DNA from: Candidatus Cloacimonadota bacterium
GTDB taxonomy: Bacteria > Cloacimonadota > Cloacimonadia > Cloacimonadales > Cloacimonadaceae
NCBI GenBank assembly: GCA_017995495.1
Contig: JAGOIS010000063.1
Span: 1-8,334 of the forward strand
Reading direction: 5' to 3'
DNA length: 8,334 nt
A program made the translations under genes and the position numbers. Shown here in pieces: positions 1-5,694 of this stretch. A model generated the notes under the pieces. That model had not been told where the DNA came from. It made no database searches and worked only from the letters and a program-made list of their open reading frames with translations. Numbering within the stretch: position 1 is the stretch's first letter; each line of letters starts with the position of its first letter.

Positions 1-678
1 GCCAATAATAAAACCTGGCAAAGCGGAACCTACGGCATCGGCCGCGATGCTGAGATAAACGTGGTCGCCAAATCCGCCATCGAAGAACTGGCCGAAGCTG
101 CCGCCCTGCCGGACAGCACGGACAGCATCGAAGCCATTTTCGACGCTGCTTCCGAATGGGAGGTGGGTTCGGCTGTCCAGAGGGTCCGCGCGGCCCGCGA
201 GATCCTGATAAACCGGGCCGGGGAAGCCATCGCCTACGTTGTGGACAACAAGCTGAACACCACTTCCGGGCTGGAATACCGCGCCCTGGAAGCCCTGGCC
301 GCCAAAGCGGAGGACTTTGTGCGCGAGCTGTATCGGGTGATCGATTCTCCCGACAGCCTGGCCGCGAAAAACGCCCTCTCGCTCATATCCGGGGTGGGCG
401 ACAGCCTGCTGGTGGAGCCGGTGGAACGCCTCCTTGGCCAACATAAATATGAAACAGCCTGCATCTCGGTGCTGGCCGGGGTCAATACAGCCCGGAGCGT
501 GGAGCTGCTGCGCGATTACATCTTCCACCCCAGTGAGCGCTTCCGCTACCTCGCAGCCCGTTCCCTGAAACAGATCCAGCATCCCTCCGCCCGCGACACC
601 TTGGAAATGATGCGGGCGGACCGCTCTTTCCTGGTGCAGTCGCTGTTGCGCAGCCTGCCCGTGGCCCAACAGCCATGA
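1..678 (+). CDS. HEAT-repeat-like helical protein, 5' partial
   Basis: The reading frame is open from the first base of the window to the TGA at 676-678, giving 225 visible residues, so the gene begins upstream. A GTG at 61 is a possible internal start, but it has no convincing ribosome binding site and the frame upstream still reads as plausible protein. The visible part is almost wholly alpha-helical. It has repeated amphipathic helix pairs rich in Ala, Leu and Glu, for example around residues 100-125, 130-155 and 160-190 of the visible part. The later ones (SVELLRDYI, RFRYLAARSLKQI) resemble HEAT/PBS-lyase-type repeats used as protein-binding scaffolds. No catalytic motif or membrane segment is seen. 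The stop overlaps the rsmG start in ATGA, so the two are probably co-translated. The function is unknown, and the N-terminal domain lies outside the window. HEAT assignment is by pattern only. Confidence 0.75.
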   Translation, partial: ANNKTWQSGTYGIGRDAEINVVAKSAIEELAEAAALPDSTDSIEAIFDAASEWEVGSAVQRVRAAREILINRAGEAIAYVVDNKLNTTSGLEYRALEALAAKAEDFVRELYRVIDSPDSLAAKNALSLISGVGDSLLVEPVERLLGQHKYETACISVLAGVNTARSVELLRDYIFHPSERFRYLAARSLKQIQHPSARDTLEMMRADRSFLVQSLLRSLPVAQQP

Positions 679-1298
679 ATGGCTCCAGGACCGCTTTTGA
701 GCTGTTTTTGAGCGAGCTGAAGCCGCCGGAGCCAGACCTGATCATGGCCGGGTTTGGGCTTTATCATGAACTGCTGGTGGAATTTAACGCCCGCCTGAAC
801 CTCTTTTCCCGGGCCACGTCACCTGAAGAGCTCTGGACCAAGCATTTTCTTGACAGCCTGCTGCCTCTGAAATGTTTTGACTTTTCCGGTGCCCGCTTGC
901 TGGATTTCGGCTCTGGCGGCGGCTTGCCCGGGATTCCGCTGAAACTGGCCGTGCCCGGCTGTCGCATGACGCTGCTGGATTCTGTGCAGAAGAAGGTCAA
1001 CGCCCTCAGGGAAATCGTTGCCAGGCTGGAACTTGTGGATTGCGAGACAGTCTGCTCCCGGCTGGAAGATCACTCTGACGCGGGTGCTTATGATTACATC
1101 CTCTGCCGCGCCGTGAAGCTGGAAACCCGATATCTGAAGCCATTGCGCGACCTGCTGGCGCCAAAGGGGAAACTGATCTGCTACAAGGCCAGGGACTGGA
1201 CGGACATTGAACCTTTCCAGCCCGTGGAATTGCTGAGGCTGGAGCTGAATTACGGAAGCCGGGCGATATTTGCCTTGGACCGGGCGCAACTTAAATAA
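675..1298 (+). CDS. rsmG: RsmG, 16S rRNA (guanine-N7) methyltransferase
   Basis: This 207-residue protein matches the usual size of RsmG (GidB), which uses S-adenosylmethionine to make m7G at position 527 (E. coli numbering) of 16S rRNA in the 30S decoding region. Loss of this enzyme is known to give low-level streptomycin resistance. Family landmarks are visible: KHFLDSL at residues 56-62, the SAM-binding Rossmann loop LLDFGSGGGLPGIPL at 75-89, the acidic end of strand 2 (LLDS at 100-103), followed by KKVNALREI at 106-114, and the CRAV segment at 144-147. The start ATG at 675 lies in an ATGA overlap with the upstream gene and has no clear Shine-Dalgarno site of its own, so translational coupling is likely. 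It is followed 21 nt later by parA, matching the common rsmG-parA-parB order. Identification is secure. Confidence 0.95.
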   Translation: MNGSRTAFELFLSELKPPEPDLIMAGFGLYHELLVEFNARLNLFSRATSPEELWTKHFLDSLLPLKCFDFSGARLLDFGSGGGLPGIPLKLAVPGCRMTLLDSVQKKVNALREIVARLELVDCETVCSRLEDHSDAGAYDYILCRAVKLETRYLKPLRDLLAPKGKLICYKARDWTDIEPFQPVELLRLELNYGSRAIFALDRAQLK

Positions 1299-1319
1299 AG
1301 ACTGGAAGATAGCTTATAG

Positions 1320-2090
1320 ATGGCAAGAGTAATAACGATCGTGAACCAAAAAGGCGGAGTGGGAAAAACCACCTCAGCGGTGAATCTCGCCGCCGGCTTG
1401 GCTGTGTTGGAAAAGAAAACACTGCTCATCGACTTCGATCCCCAGGGTAACGCCACCAGCGGAGTAGGCATCAACAAGGATGAATTGCAACTGCAGGTCT
1501 ACGATGCCCTCATCGGCAGGGTCCCGCTGCGGGAGACCATCCTTGCCACCACCACCACCAACCTCAGCTGCGTGCCGGGGAACATCGACCTCACCGGCGC
1601 GGAGATAGAACTGGTGCAGGAATTCGCCCGCGAATACAAGCTCCGCGAAGCTTTGGAGCCGGTGCTGGGGGATTACGATTACGTGATCATCGATTGCCCA
1701 CCCTCCCTGGGGCTGCTCACCGTGAACGCCCTCACCGCCTGCACCGACCTCTTGGTGCCGATCCAATGTGAATACTACGCCCTGGAGGGGGTAAGCCAGC
1801 TGCTTTCCACCATCAGGCTGATCCAGAAAAACCTCAATTCGTCTCTGAACATCATCGGCATCCTGCTCACCATGTTTGACCGCCGCGTGAACCTCTCCCT
1901 GCAGGTGGCGCGTGAGGTGCGGCACTATTTCAAGGACAAGGTGTTCCGCACCATCATCCCCCGAAACATCAAGCTCACCGAGGCCCCCAGCTTCGGCAAA
2001 CCCATATTTCTCTACGATATACGTTCTCCCGGCGCCATGAGTTACCTGAACCTGGCCACGGAGATCATCGAAAGGACAGCCCAATTATGA
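1320..2090 (+). CDS. parA: ParA/Soj chromosome-partitioning ATPase
   Basis: This 256-residue P-loop ATPase of the MinD/ParA superfamily binds DNA non-specifically as an ATP dimer. With ParB it segregates the chromosomal origin and, in some bacteria, modulates DnaA. The deviant Walker A box KGGVGKTT is at residues 11-18, with the signature lysine K11 and the P-loop lysine K16. The A' motif [12 protein letters not shown] is at 35-46, the Walker B-like [11 protein letters not shown] at 121-131, LLTMFDRR at 182-189, and the C-terminal [17 protein letters not shown] at 213-229, all typical of chromosomal Soj rather than plasmid ParA. There is no N-terminal HTH extension, as in small chromosomal (type Ib-like) forms. 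A GGAAG at 1304-1308 may serve as a weak ribosome binding site. The stop overlaps parB by 4 nt. Confidence is high. Confidence 0.96.
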   Translation: MARVITIVNQKGGVGKTTSAVNLAAGLAVLEKKTLLIDFDPQGNATSGVGINKDELQLQVYDALIGRVPLRETILATTTTNLSCVPGNIDLTGAEIELVQEFAREYKLREALEPVLGDYDYVIIDCPPSLGLLTVNALTACTDLLVPIQCEYYALEGVSQLLSTIRLIQKNLNSSLNIIGILLTMFDRRVNLSLQVAREVRHYFKDKVFRTIIPRNIKLTEAPSFGKPIFLYDIRSPGAMSYLNLATEIIERTAQL

Positions 2091-2938
2091 ACGAGCGCCT
2101 CGGCCGCGGACTCAGCGCCCTGATCCCCCAGGGCCAGGATAATCTGGAAACCAGATCAAATCTTGGCACCCTGCCCCTCGAACAGATCAGGACCAATCCC
2201 CACCAGCCCCGTCGGAATTTCGATCCCGGCGCTTTGGACGAACTTGCCCGGTCGATCAAGATCAACGGCATCATCCAGCCACTGATAGTAAATAAAACAG
2301 AGGGCTCGGCCTATGAACTCATCGCGGGTGAAAGACGCCTGCAGGCTGCGCGCCTGGCCGGGCTGGCCACGGTGCCGGTGGTGATCCGCAGCGTCAGTGA
2401 GAAAGAGCAGCTGCAGCTGGCCATCGTGGAAAACGTCCAGCGCGAGGACCTCGATCCGATCGAGGAAGCCTGCGCCTATCAGACCCTGGCGGATGATTTT
2501 GCCCTCACCCATCAGGAGGTGGCGCAGATCGTTTCCCGGGACAGGACCACGGTGACCAACAGCATCCGGCTGCTCAAGCTGCCCCTGGAAGTGCAGTCCC
2601 TGATCTCCGCAGGTCAGCTCAGCCCCGGTCACGCGAGGGCGGTGCTGGGAGTGGATCCGGGCTTGCAATCCCTTTTCGCGCAGCATATTATGCAATACCG
2701 TCTCAACGTTCGCCAGGCTGAGGAAAAAGCCCGAACCTTTGCCCAAAGCAAGGTGAAGGAACAGCCCGCTGATCCGGACCTGGCCAAAGAACTGGAACTG
2801 GAATTGCGCGGCGCCCTGGGGCTGAAAGCCAGGGTCAGCCAGACCGGCCACCGGGGCAGGATCACCCTCAGCTTTTCCAGCACCGCGGAGTTGGCCAGGC
2901 TGCGGGAATTACTGAGAACAGCAAGGAGAGAATCATGA
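2087..2938 (+). CDS. parB: ParB/Spo0J centromere-binding CTPase
   Basis: This 283-residue ParB loads at parS sites, spreads as a CTP-dependent sliding clamp and stimulates ParA ATPase. Domains in order are as follows. The N-terminal ParA-activating tail is [10 protein letters not shown] at 5-14. The ParB/Srx CTP-binding fold covers about 28-130, with NPHQPRRNF at 37-45, the GERR motif at 81-84 and [14 protein letters not shown] at 115-128. The parS-reading helix-turn-helix region is about 140-190 ([26 protein letters not shown]). A charged linker and a C-terminal dimerisation region occupy about 235-280. All expected motifs are intact and the length is normal. It starts within the parA stop (ATGA) and ends within the rmlB start (ATGA), so the three genes probably form one translationally coupled unit. 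No canonical parS-like palindrome was found in this window. Confidence 0.96.
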   Translation: MNERLGRGLSALIPQGQDNLETRSNLGTLPLEQIRTNPHQPRRNFDPGALDELARSIKINGIIQPLIVNKTEGSAYELIAGERRLQAARLAGLATVPVVIRSVSEKEQLQLAIVENVQREDLDPIEEACAYQTLADDFALTHQEVAQIVSRDRTTVTNSIRLLKLPLEVQSLISAGQLSPGHARAVLGVDPGLQSLFAQHIMQYRLNVRQAEEKARTFAQSKVKEQPADPDLAKELELELRGALGLKARVSQTGHRGRITLSFSSTAELARLRELLRTARRES

Positions 2939-4005
2939 ACAGGATCATCGTCACCGGCGGCGCGGGATTTATTGGCGCCAACTACATCCACCACCTTTTT
3001 GCAGACCCCGGTTTCCAGGGCAGAGTGCTCAATATTGACAAGCTTACCTATGCCGGCAACCCAGCCAGCCTGGCCGCAGTAGGGGCAAAATATCCGGAGC
3101 GCTATAGCTTTGTAAAAGAAGATATTTGCGATTCCGAAGCCATGACCCGGGTCTGCGTGGGTTTCCGTCCCGACACCGTGGTCAATTTCGCCGCGGAATC
3201 CCATGTGGACCGCTCTATTGACGGACCCATGGAATTCATCAACACCAATGTTCTTGGCACCGCGGTGCTTCTGGACACCGCGCTACGCTATTGGCGCGGC
3301 CTGGATGAGGCAGGGAAAAAGGATTTCCGGTTCCACCATGTCTCCACCGATGAGGTTTTCGGTTCTTTGGGCGCCGAGGGCATGTTCACGGAAACCACTT
3401 CCTACGATCCCTCCTCGCCATATTCCGCTTCCAAAGCCGGCTCCGACCATCTGGTGAGGGCCTGGCACCGCACCTTCGGCCTTCCGGTGCTCATCTCCAA
3501 TTGCTCAAACAACTATGGCGGTTACCAATTTCCGGAGAAATTGATCCCCCTGATGATCCTCAACTGTTTGGAACACAAGCCCCTGCCTGTTTACGGACAG
3601 GGTCTGAACGTTCGCGACTGGCTCTACGTGCGCGATCACTGCGACGCCATCAACACCATCATTGCCAAAGGCCGGCCCGGCCAGACCTACAACATCGGCG
3701 GCCACAACGAAATGAAGAACATCGACATCGTTACCACCATCTGCGGCCTGCTGGATGAACTGCGGCCTTCTCCAAAACTGGGATCATACACAGAACTCAT
3801 CACTTACGTAGCCGACAGGCCCGGGCACGACCTCCGCTATGCCATCGACGCCTCCAAGATCCAGCGTGAACTGGGCTGGGTACCCCAGGAAACCTTCGCC
3901 ACCGGCATCCGCAAGACCGTGCTCTGGTATCTGGAAAACCAGGACTGGTGGCGCAACATCCAAAACAAGACCTATCAGCAACAGCGCCTGGGCCTGGGGA
4001 AGTAG
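2935..4005 (+). CDS. rfbB: dTDP-glucose 4,6-dehydratase (RmlB/RfbB)
   Basis: This 356-residue extended short-chain dehydrogenase converts dTDP-glucose to dTDP-4-keto-6-deoxyglucose. That is the second step towards dTDP-rhamnose and other deoxysugars for surface polysaccharide. The NAD-binding GxxGxxG is TGGAGFIG at residues 7-14. Substrate and catalytic motifs are [10 protein letters not shown] at 86-95, STDEVFG at 137-143 (catalytic T138, D139, E140), and Y163 with K167 of the YxxxK pair in [20 protein letters not shown] at 192-205, RDWLYVRDH at 227-235 and [12 protein letters not shown] at 294-305 are also family blocks. The NNYG(P) proline is Gly196 here, and RDWLYV(E)DH has Arg233, so the substrate may differ slightly. 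The gene overlaps parB by ATGA. Its partners rmlA, rmlC and rmlD are not in the window. GDP-mannose or UDP-sugar dehydratases are less likely alternatives. Confidence 0.93.
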   Translation: MNRIIVTGGAGFIGANYIHHLFADPGFQGRVLNIDKLTYAGNPASLAAVGAKYPERYSFVKEDICDSEAMTRVCVGFRPDTVVNFAAESHVDRSIDGPMEFINTNVLGTAVLLDTALRYWRGLDEAGKKDFRFHHVSTDEVFGSLGAEGMFTETTSYDPSSPYSASKAGSDHLVRAWHRTFGLPVLISNCSNNYGGYQFPEKLIPLMILNCLEHKPLPVYGQGLNVRDWLYVRDHCDAINTIIAKGRPGQTYNIGGHNEMKNIDIVTTICGLLDELRPSPKLGSYTELITYVADRPGHDLRYAIDASKIQRELGWVPQETFATGIRKTVLWYLENQDWWRNIQNKTYQQQRLGLGK

Positions 4006-4059
4006 CCGCCCGTTATTTTTATGCAGGAACCGCTGCCTGGGCGGGTTATATTGTAAAAA

Positions 4060-4075
4060 GGGGACCAGCATCCCC
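4060..4075 (+). other. Small perfect hairpin upstream of the lipoprotein RBS
   Basis: GGGGA at 4060-4064 pairs perfectly with TCCCC at 4071-4075 across a six-base loop (CCAGCA). It ends three bases before the GAGGTG ribosome binding site. It has no following T run, so it is not an intrinsic terminator. It could stabilise the 5' end of the mRNA or affect ribosome access, or it could be chance in GC-rich DNA. Confidence 0.35.
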
Positions 4076-4078
4076 CGT

Positions 4079-4084
4079 GAGGTG
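4079..4084 (+). promoter_or_regulatory. Ribosome binding site deciding the lipoprotein start
   Basis: GAGGTG is a good Shine-Dalgarno match, seven bases before the ATG at 4092 and nineteen before the in-frame ATG at 4104. The spacing favours 4092 as the true start. It also argues against the longer open frame that begins inside rfbB at 3948. Confidence 0.65.
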
Positions 4085-4091
4085 TGATAAC

Positions 4092-4664
4092 ATGAACGGA
4101 TATATGAAATTTTACCGATCGGCCGCGCTGATCGCGATCGCGGCGGCTTTGGCCCTAAGCGCCTGTGTGCCCAATTCCTGGCTCAATTCCGCCCTGCCCA
4201 ATCCCGCGGTCGTGGCTCAGCCAGCCACCAGTTCCCAGCTGCCGGAAGCGGGCACCGACGCCCATTTTGTGCGGGTGGATGAATACTTTGTGATGGAGCA
4301 GCCCCTGGCCAAACAGCCTTTCGTGTTCGCCTCCCTGGGCAGAATAGAGGCGGCCCCGGATCCCGAACATAACAACGCGAGCCGCTTTCTCCGCTTTCTG
4401 GACAGCCAACAGATCTGGACCATTTACTTCAACAAGACCCGCCTGGCCAGAAACGGTGATCTCGTCCTGGATAAAGAGGTCTTTTTCCTGCAGCTGACTG
4501 ACGCCAAGGGAAATAACCGCGCTCCCCAGACCAGTGAGGAAACCCGCGGCGGCTGGTGGATGAAGGCCAAGATCACGGATATCAGCACCGTCCCAGCTGG
4601 ATATGTGAAAGTCAGCGGCGGCCAAAATGTCAACCTCAACGCCCTCAGGGTGGCTGTAAACTAA
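4092..4664 (+). CDS. Small lipoprotein of unknown function
   Basis: This 190-residue protein begins with a clear type II signal peptide: basic K6 and R9, a hydrophobic stretch at 11-22, and the lipobox LSAC with Cys25 as the predicted lipidated residue. Cys25 is the only cysteine. Residue +2 is Val, not Asp, which in enterobacteria would favour the outer membrane. After the Cys comes a Pro/Ala/Ser/Asn-rich linker (about 26-58) and then one compact domain (about 59-190). That domain has alternating hydrophobic strands, an aromatic patch RGGWWMKAKITDI at 152-164, and a C-terminal VNLNALRVAV stretch, suggesting a mostly beta fold. I do not recognise the family. The open frame extends upstream to 3948 over the end of rfbB, but the RBS and the signal peptide support the start at 4092. 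It sits 87 nt after rfbB and 124 nt before the EIIA-CBS gene, so it may be transcribed alone. Confidence 0.85.
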   Translation: MNGYMKFYRSAALIAIAAALALSACVPNSWLNSALPNPAVVAQPATSSQLPEAGTDAHFVRVDEYFVMEQPLAKQPFVFASLGRIEAAPDPEHNNASRFLRFLDSQQIWTIYFNKTRLARNGDLVLDKEVFFLQLTDAKGNNRAPQTSEETRGGWWMKAKITDISTVPAGYVKVSGGQNVNLNALRVAVN

Positions 4665-4671
4665 GATCTCC

Positions 4672-4687
4672 GGGATTTGCTAATCCC
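4672..4687 (+). terminator. Hairpin after the lipoprotein gene, possible weak terminator
   Basis: GGGATT at 4672-4677 pairs with AATCCC at 4682-4687 around a four-base loop (TGCT), seven bases after the lipoprotein stop. The position suits a terminator or a 3'-end stabilising stem. No T run follows it, so intrinsic termination is doubtful. Confidence 0.3.
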
Positions 4688-4729
4688 AAGCTAAGAACAA
4701 GCCTCGGAAACGCCGATAACAGAAAAAAG

Positions 4730-4735
4730 TTGACT
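4730..4735 (+). promoter_or_regulatory. Possible -35 element for the EIIA-CBS/permease operon
   Basis: TTGACT at 4730-4735 matches the sigma-70 -35 consensus at five of six positions and follows an A-rich tract (4719-4728). The best -10 at legal spacing is only AAGCAT at 4752-4757, three of six matches, so this is a weak candidate. The 124-nt gap upstream of the operon is where a promoter would be expected. Confidence 0.22.
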
Positions 4736-4773
4736 GGAATAGCCGGCAGCGAAGCATGCCCTCTAAATTGACC

Positions 4774-4785
4774 TTACCGAGGTAA
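4774..4785 (+). promoter_or_regulatory. RBS of the EIIA-CBS gene inside a near-palindrome
   Basis: The ribosome binding site GAGGT at 4779-4783 lies five bases before the ATG at 4789, supporting that start. It is embedded in TTACCGAGGTAA, whose outer five bases on each side are perfectly complementary. The dyad could be a small operator, or a stem that hides the RBS, although its loop would be tight. Confidence 0.45.
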
Positions 4786-4788
4786 CCG

Positions 4789-5694
4789 ATGCTATTAGCG
4801 GATTTTCTGGATCCCCGAACCATCGCTTTTGAACCCCGAATCCTGCCCCGGGAACAGATCTATCAGGACATCATCACCAGGATCTGCGCCCAGCGGCACC
4901 ACAACACCCCGAAGTGTGGTCAGCCCATGCTGGACGCCATTCTGGAGCGCGAACAGGAAGCCCCGATGGCCTATCCCACCGGGATCGCCATCCCTCATAT
5001 CCGCCTGGGGGGGCTGGCGGACACCCTGATCGGGATGACCTTTCTGCAAACTCCCCTGGACTACCAAGGCATCAAGGTCCACTGGGTGGTGCTGATCTTC
5101 ACGGACCGCTCCTCCTCCAAGGTCTATCTGAACATCGTGTCCGCCCTGCTGAAGCTTTCCCGGGATGAAAAGGCCATGCGCCATCTGCTCTCGCTGCGCG
5201 ACGGGCATGGTGTGATCCACTGGCTGAGGCATGAGAAATTCGAGGTTGGCTCAGACCTCACCGTCGCTGACTTCATGGTACCCAACCCCGTGTGCGTGCG
5301 CCCGGATTTCACCCTCAGCGAAGTGAACAGCCTGATCAACGAACACAGGATCAGCATCCTGCCTGTGATCGATGCGGAGGGCAGATACATGGGTGAGATC
5401 AACATCCTGGATATCCTCAAGGTGGGGGTTCCGGACTATTTGATGCGCATCGGCGATCTGAAATTCCTCAAGTCCTATGAACCCCTGGAAAACCTGTTTG
5501 AAAAGGAGGAGGACATCCATGCCGGCGAAATTATGCGCACCGACATGAAATGCCTGGATCCGGATGACTCGATCGTGGAAGCCGTTTATCACATGATCAA
5601 GGATGGCCGCAGGTATTTCTGCGTGGTGGAAAACGGCAGGCTGGAGGGCATTGTGACGGCCATGGACATCTTCCGCAAGGTGATCAAAGCATGA
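4789..5694 (+). CDS. PTS EIIA(Ntr/Fru)-type domain fused to two CBS domains
   Basis: This 301-residue cytoplasmic protein has two parts. Residues 1-148 form a PTS EIIA type 2 domain. GIAIPHIR at 65-72 matches the phosphorylation-site motif of PtsN and fructose EIIA, with His70 as the predicted phospho-acceptor. Residues about 157-212 and 245-300 are a CBS pair. The second CBS has the adenosine-contact pattern GIVTAMD (287-293, T290 and D293). The first has GEINILD (202-208), with Asn205 in place of the usual Thr/Ser. CBS pairs are known to bind AMP, ATP or related nucleotides and often gate transporters. No membrane segment is present. The protein overlaps the downstream ion permease by ATGA, so it is most likely its regulator rather than a sugar-transport EIIA; no EIIB, EIIC, HPr or EI gene is visible. 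The donor of the phosphate, if any, is unknown. Confidence 0.88.
   Translation: MLLADFLDPRTIAFEPRILPREQIYQDIITRICAQRHHNTPKCGQPMLDAILEREQEAPMAYPTGIAIPHIRLGGLADTLIGMTFLQTPLDYQGIKVHWVVLIFTDRSSSKVYLNIVSALLKLSRDEKAMRHLLSLRDGHGVIHWLRHEKFEVGSDLTVADFMVPNPVCVRPDFTLSEVNSLINEHRISILPVIDAEGRYMGEINILDILKVGVPDYLMRIGDLKFLKSYEPLENLFEKEEDIHAGEIMRTDMKCLDPDDSIVEAVYHMIKDGRRYFCVVENGRLEGIVTAMDIFRKVIKA

Larger units (their letters stand above)
4006..4091 (+). promoter_or_regulatory. Intergenic leader between rfbB and the lipoprotein gene
   Basis: This short AT/GC mosaic contains a T-rich run (TTATTTTTA at 4013-4021) preceded by only a weak GC stem, so it is a poor terminator candidate. It also has a long-range CCGCCC (4006-4011)/GGGCGG (4039-4044) inverted repeat with a 27-nt loop. 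TATATT at 4047-4052 is a possible -10 element, but no good -35 element sits at 17 nt. The region probably carries the start of a new transcription unit, but this is inferred from spacing and composition. Confidence 0.25.

Noticed and set aside
1548..1559. ACC triplet run in parA encoding four threonines
   Set aside because: Four repeats are too few to call a microsatellite, and the site is in a variable loop. Likely chance codon use.
1374..2851. Long minus-strand open frames opposite parA (236 codons) and parB (231 codons)
   Set aside because: Their translations have no recognisable motifs and are rich in Gly, Gln and His, as expected for antisense shadows of GC-rich genes. The + strand genes are unmistakable.
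4006..4044. CCGCCC/GGGCGG inverted repeat after rfbB as a terminator
   Set aside because: The loop is 27 nt, and the T run lies inside the loop rather than after the stem, so it does not fit an intrinsic terminator.
3948..4091. Longer N-terminal extension of the lipoprotein frame starting at ATG 3948
   Set aside because: It lies mostly inside rfbB and has no ribosome binding site. It would bury the signal peptide, which must be N-terminal. The start at 4092 has a good RBS.
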